DNA of 64,000 nucleotides from Pseudonocardia alaniniphila (GCF_022524485.1 NZ_JAKXMK010000037.1:1-64000), one strand, 5' to 3'; counted from the stretch's first letter, positions 23,352 to 32,787 are shown. Numbers and translations are program-made. Notes: a model not told the origin generated them from the letters alone.

Positions 23352-24506
23352 GTGGTAACCCGTCCCCTGCTCAGCGCGGCGATGATCGTCCGCAATGAGG
23401 CGAAATTCCTTGGTGACTGTTTGCGGTCGTTGCAGTCGATCGCCGATGAGGTGATCGTCGTCGACACCGGATCAACCGATGAGACGCCGGCGATCGCGGC
23501 AGCCCATGGCGCGGTTGTCCACCACTACGAGTGGTGCGATGACTTCGCCGCTGCGCGTAATGCCGCGCTCGACGCAGCGAGCGGCGAATGGATCCTCTAC
23601 ATCGACGCCGACGAACAGCTGCAACCGGTCGAGCGGGCAGCTCTAGAGGCCCTGCTGCGCCGGACGGACGCCTTGGCGTTTCGTCTGTTGCTGCGTCCTT
23701 CGCCTCGAGCTACGCCGTATCGGGAGTACCGGCTGTGGCGCAACGATCCACGGATCCGGTTCGACGGGATGATCCACGAGAAGGTGGTGCCGGCGATCCA
23801 TGCGGTCGCCGACGCGGACGGCCGGAGGATCCTGCCCTGCGACCTGGAACTCGTCCACTTCGGTTACGAGGGTGACCAGACCCGCAAGCACCTGCGCAAC
23901 CTGCCGTTGCTGCGCCGCCAGTTGGAGGTGGAGCCCGACAACCTGTTCGTCTGGCACCACCTCTCCCGTGTTCTGGAAGGCCTGGGCGACGCGGGTGAGG
24001 CCGAACGCGTGCTGGAGGGCGGCCTGCTGGTGGCCCGCGCCAAGCCATGGCGGGATCCTCTGGCAGTTCTGCTTTACGCCGATCTTGTGCGGATGCGTGA
24101 GCACGACGGCGACCACGGGGAAGCGCTGCTTGCCGAGGGGCTCGAACTATACGGCGATAACTGCGTGCTGCTGTGGCTGCACAGCCGCGCGCTGATCCGT
24201 CGTGGCGCTTACGACGAGGCTCTTGTGCCGCTGGATCGCATTCTCGCGTTCGACCCGGCCGAGCTACCGGACCTCGGACCCTCCTACGACGAGCAGTTGA
24301 TACACGAGTTCTCGCATGATGCTCGTGGCCTGTGTCTGTTTCGCCTCGGTCGCTACGCCGAGGCCGCACAGGAATACGCGGCCGCGGCGCAGTGGGCGCC
24401 CGAGAACCCTGCCTACCCTGCCAAGATCGCCATTGCAAACGCTCGCGCAGGTCGCGCCGGCGATGCGTCTCGGAGCATGGCGGTCGGCGCGCAACACGGG
24501 AGCTAG
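23352..24506 (+). CDS. GT2-family glycosyltransferase with C-terminal TPRs
   Basis: A 384-residue GT-A glycosyltransferase followed by a tetratricopeptide region. The GTG at 23352 has CCAGGAC upstream. N-terminal motifs are LSAAMIVRNEAKFLGDCLRSL, EVIVVDTGSTDETPAIA (nucleotide binding), DFAAARNAAL and the metal-binding DxD in LYIDADEQ near residues 86-88. A WHHLSRVLEGLGDAGEAERVLEGG-type helical repeat array fills residues about 190-370. GT2-plus-TPR is the architecture of SunS, the S-glycosyltransferase of the glycocin sublancin, and of related protein/peptide glycosyltransferases. It lies 18 bp after the repeat-peptide gene and surely shares its transcript, so the peptide is the likely acceptor (inference). 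Confidence 0.88.
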   Translation: MVTRPLLSAAMIVRNEAKFLGDCLRSLQSIADEVIVVDTGSTDETPAIAAAHGAVVHHYEWCDDFAAARNAALDAASGEWILYIDADEQLQPVERAALEALLRRTDALAFRLLLRPSPRATPYREYRLWRNDPRIRFDGMIHEKVVPAIHAVADADGRRILPCDLELVHFGYEGDQTRKHLRNLPLLRRQLEVEPDNLFVWHHLSRVLEGLGDAGEAERVLEGGLLVARAKPWRDPLAVLLYADLVRMREHDGDHGEALLAEGLELYGDNCVLLWLHSRALIRRGAYDEALVPLDRILAFDPAELPDLGPSYDEQLIHEFSHDARGLCLFRLGRYAEAAQEYAAAAQWAPENPAYPAKIAIANARAGRAGDASRSMAVGAQHGS

Positions 24507-24515
24507 GGATCGGAC

Positions 24516-24544
24516 GGCCGGCGGCATGAGAAGTGCCGCCGGTC
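24516..24544. terminator. Convergent hairpin terminator
   Basis: GGCCGGCGGCA (24516-24526) pairs with TGCCGCCGGTC (24534-24544) with one G-T wobble and a 7-nt loop. It starts 10 bases after the GT2 stop and is followed by ATTCC. It probably ends both the peptide-GT2 transcript and the convergent allophanate hydrolase operon. Confidence 0.65.
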
Positions 24545-24685
24545 ATTCCGTGCATGACGGCAGCACGGAGACAGCCGGCCCTCACGCCCAGCGCTCGTCG
24601 TCCGGCGACTCATCGACGAGCCTGGTCGAAGCGTCGGACGCGCAGCGTCACGGCTCGGTGGCGCCGCCGAGCCCAGTTCGGGACA

Positions 24686-26368
24686 TCAACCCGGGCGCAG
24701 CGCCGCCAGCCAGTCTCCCGTGGAGGTGATGTCTTCACCGGTGACGTCCGCGGCGCAGCCGAAGCCCACGTTCCATGTTCCGTCGGCCAGTTCCACGGGC
24801 CCGAGAAGCATCGGTGGCGGCAGTTCGGCGAGCAGCGTGCCGAGCCCGGCGGGGGAGATCATCCAACGCTCCCCGACGATCGCTGCGCCGTCGGGGGCGC
24901 GGACTAGTCCCGGTTTCGGCGGCACGGTGTCGAGCGCGAGCAGCCGGTACGTGGGCGCAGTGCGGACCATGCCGTCCCAGCGTGCGCCGCGGCGCTCCAG
25001 TTCGGCCGCGAGCGGCTGCCCCCTGCGGTGAGCGCCCACGACGACGAGCGGTACGGCAGCCGCGCCGGCGGTGATCGGCCAGGGCACGGCGGTCGTGACG
25101 GGCTCGGGCAGCCCGCCGGCCTGCAGCGGCGGGGGAGTCGCCGGGATCATGATCCGCCGAGCGATGTCGGCGACGACGGCGTCGGAGAACGGGCGGCCGA
25201 GCACGGTCACCCCGAACTGCGCGTCGCCCATCGTTCCCGCCGGCACGGCCACGGCGCTGAGGTCGAAGAGGTTGCAGAAGTTCGTATAGGTGCCCAGCCG
25301 CGCGTTGACGCCCACCGGGTCGGTGGCGACCTCCTCGATCGTCGGGTGCTCGGTCACGGTGGGCAGCAGCAGCCCGTCGAGGCCGACGAGGGCCGCCATC
25401 GCGACGGCTCGCAGCTCTGCGAGCCTGGCGATGTCGGTGACGTACCGCGAGGCCGGTATGCCACCGGCCGCCCCGATGATCGCGCCCACAACCGGGTCGA
25501 CGTCGGGGCGGTGTGCGTCGACGAAGCCACCGACGGCGGCGTGCCGCTCGGCGACGAGGCCGCCTTCGTAGAGCAGTCGCGCTGCCTCCAGGAACGGGCC
25601 GATGTCGATCGGCACGGCGTCGATCCCGGCGGCGTCGAGCGACCCGATCACGTCATCCCATGCGGTTGGCAAGCCCGGGAGCCCTTGCGGTACCGCGACG
25701 CGCGGGACCGGCGGCGCGGCCAGCGGGGTGTCGGCGGGCCAGCTACGCGCGCCGCCGGCCATGACACCCATCGCTGCTTCGGCTGTGGGCAGATCCCTGG
25801 CGAGGACGGTCACGCAGTCCCACGACCGGCACGCCGGCACCACACCCTCGGTGGGCACGACGCCGGGTGTGGGCTTGATCCCGACGATCCCTTGCAACGC
25901 GGCCGGGACCCGTCCGGATCCGGCCGTGTCGGTACCGATCGCGATGTCGACGAGCCCGAGTGCGACCGCGACGGCGGAACCGGAGCTGGAGCCGCCGGAG
26001 ATCCGGTCGGGGCGCCGGGCGTCGCGTACCGGGCCGTGCGGGCTGCGGGTGCCGACCAGCCCGGTGGCGAACTGGTCGAGGTTCGTGGTGCCGATGACCA
26101 CCGCCCCTGCCGCCCGCAGCCGGGCAACCGCGGTTGCGTCGGCCGTCGCGACCGCGCCGAAGGCGGGGCAGCCCGCGGTGGTGCGCAGGCCGCGCACCGC
26201 GACGTTGTCCTTCACCGCGACGACCGTGCCGGCGAGCGGCGACCCGGGGTCGACGGCTGCGGCGTCGGCGAGCGCGTCCGCCTCGGGCCGCAGGGAGATC
26301 CAGATCTCCGGCCGGTCGACCGCCGCGATCGCGCGGTAGGCGGCCCGTACTCGTTCCCCGGGGTTCAT
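24686..26368 (-). CDS. atzF: Allophanate hydrolase
   Basis: A 560-residue allophanate hydrolase. The N-terminal amidase-signature domain carries the catalytic Lys in VAVKDNVAVRG and the Ser-cisSer region ISGGSSSGSAVAVALGLVDIAIGTDTAGSGRVPAA. The C-terminal domain (from about residue 450) is the AtzF-type domain that completes hydrolysis and decarboxylation. It converts allophanate to two ammonia and two CO2. Its ATG overlaps the carboxylase stop (26365-26368), the last of four ATGA couplings in this operon. It works downstream of the biotin carboxylase whether the primary substrate is urea or guanidine. Confidence 0.95.
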   Translation of the reverse strand: MNPGERVRAAYRAIAAVDRPEIWISLRPEADALADAAAVDPGSPLAGTVVAVKDNVAVRGLRTTAGCPAFGAVATADATAVARLRAAGAVVIGTTNLDQFATGLVGTRSPHGPVRDARRPDRISGGSSSGSAVAVALGLVDIAIGTDTAGSGRVPAALQGIVGIKPTPGVVPTEGVVPACRSWDCVTVLARDLPTAEAAMGVMAGGARSWPADTPLAAPPVPRVAVPQGLPGLPTAWDDVIGSLDAAGIDAVPIDIGPFLEAARLLYEGGLVAERHAAVGGFVDAHRPDVDPVVGAIIGAAGGIPASRYVTDIARLAELRAVAMAALVGLDGLLLPTVTEHPTIEEVATDPVGVNARLGTYTNFCNLFDLSAVAVPAGTMGDAQFGVTVLGRPFSDAVVADIARRIMIPATPPPLQAGGLPEPVTTAVPWPITAGAAAVPLVVVGAHRRGQPLAAELERRGARWDGMVRTAPTYRLLALDTVPPKPGLVRAPDGAAIVGERWMISPAGLGTLLAELPPPMLLGPVELADGTWNVGFGCAADVTGEDITSTGDWLAALRPG

Positions 26369-29300
26369 GCCGCCTCCGCCCGCGCTTCGGTGAGCACGAC
26401 CAGTGCCTCACCCGCGTCCACCTGAGAACCGGCGCGGACCAGCACCTGGTCGACCACCCCGGCGCGCGGTGCGACGACAGCGGTCTCCATCTTCATCGAC
26501 TCCAGTGCGAGCAGCGCCTGCCCGGCCGCCACGTGCTGGCCGGGTTGCACATCGACGCGCCACACGTTCGCGACGAACGGGGCTTCGACAACCGTTCCGC
26601 CGGGCGGGACCGTGATCGCCGCAGCGTCCACGACCGGTGCCGATGCTACGTCGGTGCGGTCGAACTCGCCCGCAGCCGCCCAGGCCGCGCGCTCGGTCGC
26701 GAACGCCGCCGCTTGCCGTGCCCGGAATGCGGCGATCGGCTCGGCCTCGCGGGCCAGGAACGCCTCGTGCTCGGCCAGCGAGAACTCGCCGTCGGTGATC
26801 TCGACGTGCCCGCGCCCGGCGGCCATGTCCGCCCGCAGGTCCAGCAGCTCCGCTGCGCTCACCGGGTACCACTGGATCCGGTCGAAGAACCGCAGCAGCC
26901 ACGGGTGCCCCGCGTCGAACGGGCGGAACCGGGACCACACCTGGGTGGTCCGGCCGACGAATTGGTAGCCGCCTGGTCCCTCCATCCCGTAGATGCACAG
27001 GTAGGCGCCGCCGATCCCGACGGCGTTCTCCGGTGTCCACGTCCGCGCCGGGTTGTACTTGGTGGTGACCAGCCGGTGTCGCGGATCGAGCGGCGTTGCG
27101 ACGGGCGCGCCGAGGTAGACGTCGCCGAGGCCGAGCACCAGGTAGGAGGCGTCGAACACGGTCCTGTGGACGTCGTCGACCGATTCCAGGCCGTTGACCC
27201 GCCGGATGAACTCGATGTTCCACGGGCACCACGGCGCGTCGGCACGCACGCCTGCCATGTAGCGGTGAGTCGCCTCCCGGGTGGCCGGGTCGTCCCAGGA
27301 CAGCGGCAGTCGCACCGTCCGGCTCGGGACCACCAGCGCCGACGTCGGCGGCAGGTCGGCCTCGATCTCCACCAGCGCATCCAGCAGCTTCGGCGCCGGC
27401 AGCACGTCGGGGTCGACGTGGACCTGCAGCGACCGGATCCCGGGCGTCAGGTCGACCACGCCGGGCAGGTCCAGCTCGGTGAGCCGCTCGTGCAGGGCGT
27501 GGACGCGGGCGCGCAGACCGAGGTCGAGCACCATCTCGCCGTACTCGACGAGCACGTTGTCGTCGCCGGAGCGGCGGTAGGTGACACCGTCTCCGCGCCG
27601 CAGCACGCCGTCGTCGCCGTCGCCGCCCGTGCGGGCCGGGCGGCGCGGCGGGAGCGCTGCTCGCGACGGTGCGTCGACGGCCCGGACCGGTACGAACCGG
27701 AGCGTGTCGCCCGGTCGCAGCTGGCCGAGCTTCCAGCGCTCCGCGGCCACCACCGTGACCGGGCAGACGAAACCGCCGAGGCTGGGTCCGTCGGGGCCGA
27801 GCAGGATCGGGGTGTCCCCGGTGAAGTCCAGCGCCCCGACCGAGTACGCCGTGTCGTGGATGTTGGACGGGTGCAGCCCGGCCTCGCCGCCGTCCGGTCG
27901 AGCCCAGGCCGGTCGCGGCCCGACCAGCCGCACGCCGGTGCGCGCCGAGTTGAAGTGCACCTCGTACGCGGTGGCGTGCAGCTGGTCGATGTCGGCGCGG
28001 GTGAAGAACTCCGGAGCACCGTGCGGGCCCTCGGTGACCGCCAGTTCCCATTCGCGGCTCATCGCCGGGCGGTGCTCCACCGGCCCGACGGGTGTCGAGG
28101 CCGCCCCCGTGCGCAGCACGTCGCCGGTGCGCAGGGCCCGTCCGGCGTGACCGCCGAAGCGGCCGAGGGTGAACGTCGACGCGCTGCCGAGGTACGCGGG
28201 CACGTCCAGCCCGCCTGCGACCAGCACGTAGGTGCGCAGTCCGGGCCCTTCGGCGGTGCCGACGTCGAGCTGCCCACCGGCCGGGACGAGCACCGGCGTC
28301 CAGCACGGCACGTCGGCATCGTTCACCGTCACGCGCACCGGGGCGCCGGTCACGCACACGTACGTCGGGTGCGTGAACCGCAGGGCGGGCCCGCTCACCG
28401 TGGCCTCCAGGCCTGGCGCACCCTCCGGGTTGCCGAGTGCGACGTTGCCCAGCCGGAACGACAGGTCGTCCATCGGTCCGCTCGGCGGCACGCCCACCTG
28501 CCACAACCCGATGCGGCCTGGCCAGTCCTGCACGGTCGTGAGCATTCCGGGCCGCTCCACGGTGATCCGCGGCTCGGCGTCGCCGATCCCGTCGAGGGTG
28601 TCGGTGTGGTGGCGGGCGGCGTGCACCTCCGGCTCGACGACGGCCGCGCGCAGCAGGCCGAGGTTGGTCTCGATGCCGTCGATGCGGGTGTCTGCGAGCG
28701 CCGTGGCGAGCCGGGTGAACGCGCCGGCACGGTCCGGTGCCGTGGCGATGATCTTGGCCAGCATCGGGTCGTAGGCCGTCGATACCTCGCTGCCCGTCTC
28801 CGCCCACGCGTCGACGCGTACGCCTCCCGGGTACCGGACGTTCGTCAGCGTGCCGGCGCTGGGCTGGTACTCGCGCGCCGGGTCCTCGGCGTAGACACGG
28901 GCTTCCACCGCAGATCCACGAACGGGGACGGCGTCGGGCACGCCGGCCAGCACGTCCCGTTCGCCCATCGCCAGCCGCAGCATCCACGCGACCAGGTCGA
29001 CGCCGGTGACGGCCTCCGTCACCGGGTGCTCCACCTGCAGCCGCGCGTTGACCTCGAGGAACGAGGCCGCGCCGCCCTCTGCGTCGTAGACGAACTCGAC
29101 CGTGCCGGCGCTGCGGTAGCCGACCGCCGCGCACAGCGCGCGGGAGCTGCGGTGAAGCTCCGCGCGCATCTCGTCGGGCAGCCCCGGCGCGGGTGCCTCC
29201 TCCACGACCTTCTGGTGGCGGCGCTGGAGCGAGCAGTCGCGGTCGCCCAGGCTGACGACCCGGCCGGTGCCGTCTCCGAACACCTGCACCTCGACGTGGC

Positions 29301-29910
29301 GCGCGCGCTCCACGTACCGCTCGGCGAACACGCCGGCGGTGGCGAAGCTCGACGCGGCCAGCCGAGCGACTCGCTCGTAGCCCGCGGCCAGCTCGGCGGG
29401 TGTGCGGCAGACGGTCATGCCGATGCCACCACCCCCGCCGGTCGCCTTGAGCATCACCGGGAAGCCGATGTCGGACGCGGCAGAGCGAGCGGCAGCCAGA
29501 TCGGGCAGGAGGTCCGACCCGGCGATCATGGGAACGCCCGCGGCCCGCGCCGCCGCCCGGGCGGTGTGCTTGGTGCCGAACACACGTAGCTGCTCGGGTG
29601 TCGGGCCGGCGAACACCAGCCCGGCCGCCTCGACAGCGGTGGCGAACGCGGCGTCCTCGGACAGGAAGCCGTACCCGGGGTGGATCACGCCTGCCCCGGT
29701 CGACGCGGCCGCGTCGAGGATCGCGTCCGCGCGCAGGTACGACTCCCGGGCAGGCGCCGGTCCGATCCGCACCGCCATGTCGGCCAGGCGGACGTGCGGG
29801 GCGCCACGGTCGGCATCGGAGAACACCGCCACGGTGCCCATGCCCAGCTCCCGGGCCGAGCGGAGGATCCGGCAGGCGATCTCCCCACGGTTGGCGACCA
29901 GGACGATCAT
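26365..29910 (-). CDS. Urea/guanidine carboxylase (biotin-dependent)
   Basis: An 1181-residue enzyme starting MIVLVANRGEIACRIL. Domains in order: biotin carboxylase (about 1-450, with the ATP-grasp loop TGGGGGIGMT and EVNARLQVEHPVTE), AHS2/KipA-like (about 465-770, from RPGMLTTVQDWPGRIGLWQVG), AHS1/KipI-like (about 780-1000, from VTYRRSGDDNVLVEYGEM), and a C-terminal biotinyl domain with ESMKMETAVVAP. ATP-dependent carboxylation yields allophanate from urea. Members that travel with two DUF1989 proteins, as here, have been shown to be guanidine carboxylases making carboxyguanidine. The start overlaps the upstream DUF1989 stop by ATGA. Confidence 0.93.
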   Translation of the reverse strand: MIVLVANRGEIACRILRSARELGMGTVAVFSDADRGAPHVRLADMAVRIGPAPARESYLRADAILDAAASTGAGVIHPGYGFLSEDAAFATAVEAAGLVFAGPTPEQLRVFGTKHTARAAARAAGVPMIAGSDLLPDLAAARSAASDIGFPVMLKATGGGGGIGMTVCRTPAELAAGYERVARLAASSFATAGVFAERYVERARHVEVQVFGDGTGRVVSLGDRDCSLQRRHQKVVEEAPAPGLPDEMRAELHRSSRALCAAVGYRSAGTVEFVYDAEGGAASFLEVNARLQVEHPVTEAVTGVDLVAWMLRLAMGERDVLAGVPDAVPVRGSAVEARVYAEDPAREYQPSAGTLTNVRYPGGVRVDAWAETGSEVSTAYDPMLAKIIATAPDRAGAFTRLATALADTRIDGIETNLGLLRAAVVEPEVHAARHHTDTLDGIGDAEPRITVERPGMLTTVQDWPGRIGLWQVGVPPSGPMDDLSFRLGNVALGNPEGAPGLEATVSGPALRFTHPTYVCVTGAPVRVTVNDADVPCWTPVLVPAGGQLDVGTAEGPGLRTYVLVAGGLDVPAYLGSASTFTLGRFGGHAGRALRTGDVLRTGAASTPVGPVEHRPAMSREWELAVTEGPHGAPEFFTRADIDQLHATAYEVHFNSARTGVRLVGPRPAWARPDGGEAGLHPSNIHDTAYSVGALDFTGDTPILLGPDGPSLGGFVCPVTVVAAERWKLGQLRPGDTLRFVPVRAVDAPSRAALPPRRPARTGGDGDDGVLRRGDGVTYRRSGDDNVLVEYGEMVLDLGLRARVHALHERLTELDLPGVVDLTPGIRSLQVHVDPDVLPAPKLLDALVEIEADLPPTSALVVPSRTVRLPLSWDDPATREATHRYMAGVRADAPWCPWNIEFIRRVNGLESVDDVHRTVFDASYLVLGLGDVYLGAPVATPLDPRHRLVTTKYNPARTWTPENAVGIGGAYLCIYGMEGPGGYQFVGRTTQVWSRFRPFDAGHPWLLRFFDRIQWYPVSAAELLDLRADMAAGRGHVEITDGEFSLAEHEAFLAREAEPIAAFRARQAAAFATERAAWAAAGEFDRTDVASAPVVDAAAITVPPGGTVVEAPFVANVWRVDVQPGQHVAAGQALLALESMKMETAVVAPRAGVVDQVLVRAGSQVDAGEALVVLTEARAEAA

Positions 29911-30509
29911 CGGGTCACCACCATCGACACCGGCGTCGGGTCGAAGCCGTTGCAGGGGTTGTTCACCTGCGGGCAGTTCGACACCAGCACGAGCGTGTCG
30001 ATCTCCGCGCGCAGTGACACCCGCTTCCCCGGCCCGGACAGCCCGTCGACGATGCCCAGCGCGCCGTCCGGATCGACCGGCACGTTCATGAACCAGTTGA
30101 TGTTGCTGACCAGGTCGCGCTTGCCCAGCCCCCACCGCGCGCCCTCGATCAGGAAGTTCTCGACGCAGGCGTGCTGCTGGCGGGTGTGCTCGCCGTAGCG
30201 CAGGGTGTTGGACTCCTGCGAGCAGGCGCCGCCGAGCGTGTCGTGCACGCCCACCTCGTCGGCCACCACGGTCATCAGCGCCGCGCCGGTGTCCGCGCGC
30301 AGCACCGAGCCGGTGGTGAGCACGATCGAACGCTGCCGCCGGATCGTCTCGGCAGCGGAGTAGCGCACGGCCGTGTCGGCTGCGGAGTAGAGCAGGCAGT
30401 CGACGGCCTGGTTGCCGTGGAGGTCGACGATCGTGAGCACATCGCCTGCGGCCACCACGGCCGACCACGGTGCGCGAGCGGCCACCGTCTCCTCGAGCAC
30501 GACCGTCAT
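29907..30509 (-). CDS. DUF1989 protein, carboxyguanidine deiminase subunit-like (UAAP2)
   Basis: A 200-residue DUF1989 protein, formerly called urea amidolyase-associated protein 2. Conserved stretches are TIVDLHGNQAVDCLLYSA, VVADEVGVHDTLGGACSQESNTLRYGEHT and ISLRAEIDTLVLVSNCPQVNNPCNGFDPTPV. The Asp/His/Cys residues in these motifs fit a metal site. In characterised guanidine pathways two DUF1989 proteins form a heteromeric deiminase that turns carboxyguanidine into allophanate, and this gene sits exactly in that position, ATGA-coupled on both sides. Function assigned by family and context. Confidence 0.85.
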   Translation of the reverse strand: MTVVLEETVAARAPWSAVVAAGDVLTIVDLHGNQAVDCLLYSAADTAVRYSAAETIRRQRSIVLTTGSVLRADTGAALMTVVADEVGVHDTLGGACSQESNTLRYGEHTRQQHACVENFLIEGARWGLGKRDLVSNINWFMNVPVDPDGALGIVDGLSGPGKRVSLRAEIDTLVLVSNCPQVNNPCNGFDPTPVSMVVTR

Positions 30510-31303
30510 CGGGGATTCCTCGCCATCACGTCGTGTTCGGTGTTCTCCAGTGCCCGCCGGTGCTCGGGCCCGAGCTCGCCGGTGGCCAGCGCGGCCAGGT
30601 CGTCGGGCGCGTACCAGGCGTGGACGTCGACCGTGCTGCCGGTGAACTCGGCGCGCGGGTCCAGGGGGTGCGCGGTGTTGGCGAGCGTGACGACCAGGTC
30701 CATCTGCAGCAGCAGGTCGACGGCGGTGCCCGGCCCGGCGCTACCGGTGAACGTGAGCGCGCCGCCCGGCTCGACCCGCACGCCCTGGAAGAAGGAGATC
30801 GACGGCGGCACGTCCCGTGGTCCGAGTCCGTGCTTGAGCACGCCGAGCAGCAGCAGTTCGCGGCCTGCCGGCGATGCCGACTGCGCGGCGCCCGCCCCGT
30901 AGCGCTCGGTGTTGCCGGCGCGCGTCGTGGTCCCGGTGAGCGCGTCGTGGTGGCCGGAGCTGTCGGCGACGATCGTGGCCATGAGCCGGCCGGCGTCGCT
31001 GAGCAGCGGGTGCCCGGCGCCGAGGTAGACCTGCCACGGCACCTTCACCGTGTCGGCCACGTTGAGCCGCTCGTGCAGCGCGCCGGTGCGGTGCAGCAGC
31101 ATCGACACGCAGGCGCCGCCTGCGGTGTCGGTGAGGCGCAGCCGGGTGCCGCGGGCCAGCGCCATCGTCGTGTAGCGGCCGAACGCTACGGTTTCCGACC
31201 AGGTCAGCCCGCTGGGCGGGGGCACGTGCCGCATGGTCGGCACCGTCCGTCCGTGCTGGGCGCGGGCGTGGGACCGGGCGCCCGCCGTCGTCGCGGTGGT
31301 CAT
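30506..31303 (-). CDS. DUF1989 protein, carboxyguanidine deiminase subunit-like (UAAP1)
   Basis: A 265-residue DUF1989 paralogue, formerly urea amidolyase-associated protein 1. Start at the ATG 31301-31303 overlapping the permease stop; frames upstream belong to the permease region. Motifs RLRLTDTAGGACVSMLLHRTGALHERLNVADTVKVPWQVYLG and MATIVADSSGHHDALTGTTTR match the family. An N-terminal extension of about 40 residues precedes the domain. It is inferred to pair with the following DUF1989 protein as the two-subunit carboxyguanidine deiminase, between the carboxylase and allophanate hydrolase steps. Confidence 0.85.
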   Translation of the reverse strand: MTTATTAGARSHARAQHGRTVPTMRHVPPPSGLTWSETVAFGRYTTMALARGTRLRLTDTAGGACVSMLLHRTGALHERLNVADTVKVPWQVYLGAGHPLLSDAGRLMATIVADSSGHHDALTGTTTRAGNTERYGAGAAQSASPAGRELLLLGVLKHGLGPRDVPPSISFFQGVRVEPGGALTFTGSAGPGTAVDLLLQMDLVVTLANTAHPLDPRAEFTGSTVDVHAWYAPDDLAALATGELGPEHRRALENTEHDVMARNPR

Positions 31304-32787
31304 GCCGACGCCTTCCGCGACCGCCGCGCGAGCAGGCCCAGCAGCAGGACACCGATGACGACGGCGGGTGCGGAGAACGTCAGCCACGGGTGTTCCCCGG
31401 TCGGGTCGTAGACCTCCGAACGCGGCCACGACAGGTTGACGACCATCGCGGCGCCGTAGAGCACCGCGACGATGTTGATCGGCACTCCCCAGCGGCCCAG
31501 CGAGAACAGCCCGGGTTCGTTCGCCGTGAACCGGCCGCGCAGGCGGGCGATCAGCGTCGGCACCGACACCAGCAGGTACGCCAGGTAGATCATCACGATG
31601 CAGACGCTGCTCAGCGTCGTGAACAGCGCCGCGTTGCCGATGTTGATCGCGAGCAGCCCGACCGCCAGCGCCCCGATCACCACTGAAGGCCACACCGGCG
31701 TACCGCGGCGCGGGTCCACGTGCGCCAGGTGCGTCGCCGCGGGGAGCTGCCCGTCGCGGGCCATCGAGAACACCAGCCGGGAGCCCGCGGTCTGGATGGC
31801 GAGCGTGCAGACGACGATCGCGATCGCGACGTCGATCAGCAGCACCTTGCCCCAGAACGTGCCGAGCACCGCCGTCATGACGTACGGGAGCCCCTCGGTG
31901 GCCAGCCGGCCGTCGGTGAGGCTCGGCGCGGCCATCAACGCCGTGAGCAGCATCAACGCGCCGCCGATACCCGAGACGAGCAGCGCCGACAGGATCGTGC
32001 GGGGGGCCGTCCGGCGCGGGTCGAGGGTCTCCTCCGACAGCTCTCCCGCCGAGTTGAACCCGACCATCACGTACGCCGCCATCAGCGCCGACACCAGGAA
32101 CGCCCCGGTCGCGCCGAGATCGGAGGCGGTGAGCACCGAGGTGTCGGTGACGACCTCGGGTCCGCGACGGGCAGCTGTCGCCAGCGCCAGTACGACCGCG
32201 ATGACGCCGACGATCTCGCAGGTCACGCCGATCGAGTTGATCCTCGACATGATGCCGACCCCGATCGAGTTGATCACCGTGGTGGCGGTGAGCAGCAGCG
32301 CGCCGAGCACCACCGCGTTGGTCGCACCGGTCACGGACGTCAGCGCGGGGTCACCGCCGACCAGCTGGAAGCCGTCCCACAGCTGGGGGAGCACCACCTG
32401 CAGCGCGATCGCCGCCGCCGCGGCCGTCACGACCTGCGCAAGCGCCATGTACCAGCCGGCGAACCAGCCGACGGTCTCCCCGCCGACGCGCCGCGACCAC
32501 TGGTAGACCGCGCCCGAGAGCGGCAGCTGCGCCGCGAGCTCGGCGAACACCAGCGCCACGAGCAGCTGCCCGCCCAGCACGAGCGGCCACGTCCAGAAGA
32601 ACGCCGGACCGCCGAACGAGTAGCCGAAGGCGAACAGCTGGAAGATCGTCGTGAGGATGGAGACGAAGGAGAAGCCCGCCGCGAAGGATGCGTACCGGCC
32701 GAGCTTGCGGTGGAGGGTGGGCCGGTAGCCCAGCCCGCTGAGATCGTCGTCGTCGGTAAGGGTGGTCTGAGGGAGCGTCGCCGTCAT
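31300..32787 (-). CDS. APC-superfamily permease for the urea/guanidine operon
   Basis: A 495-residue permease with about twelve membrane helices, for example FAAGFSFVSILTTIFQLFAFGY near the N terminus and PAVVIGVLLLGLLARRS at the end. LSGAVYQWSRRVGGETVGWFAGWY is characteristic of the amino-acid/choline transporter branch that accompanies urea-carboxylase operons. It is the first gene of a five-gene operon joined by ATGA overlaps, so it most likely imports the pathway substrate (guanidine, urea or a related amide). It is transcribed away from a divergent TetR gene, with a palindrome in the shared 140-bp region. Start ATG at 32785-32787 after ACAGGGG. Confidence 0.88.
   Translation of the reverse strand: MTATLPQTTLTDDDDLSGLGYRPTLHRKLGRYASFAAGFSFVSILTTIFQLFAFGYSFGGPAFFWTWPLVLGGQLLVALVFAELAAQLPLSGAVYQWSRRVGGETVGWFAGWYMALAQVVTAAAAAIALQVVLPQLWDGFQLVGGDPALTSVTGATNAVVLGALLLTATTVINSIGVGIMSRINSIGVTCEIVGVIAVVLALATAARRGPEVVTDTSVLTASDLGATGAFLVSALMAAYVMVGFNSAGELSEETLDPRRTAPRTILSALLVSGIGGALMLLTALMAAPSLTDGRLATEGLPYVMTAVLGTFWGKVLLIDVAIAIVVCTLAIQTAGSRLVFSMARDGQLPAATHLAHVDPRRGTPVWPSVVIGALAVGLLAINIGNAALFTTLSSVCIVMIYLAYLLVSVPTLIARLRGRFTANEPGLFSLGRWGVPINIVAVLYGAAMVVNLSWPRSEVYDPTGEHPWLTFSAPAVVIGVLLLGLLARRSRKASA

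Noticed and set aside
26134..29589. An 1151-codon open frame on the plus strand opposite the urea/guanidine carboxylase
   Set aside because: It is the antisense shadow of a clear biotin carboxylase, is Arg/Gly/Asp-rich with no domain, and arises from high GC and codon bias.
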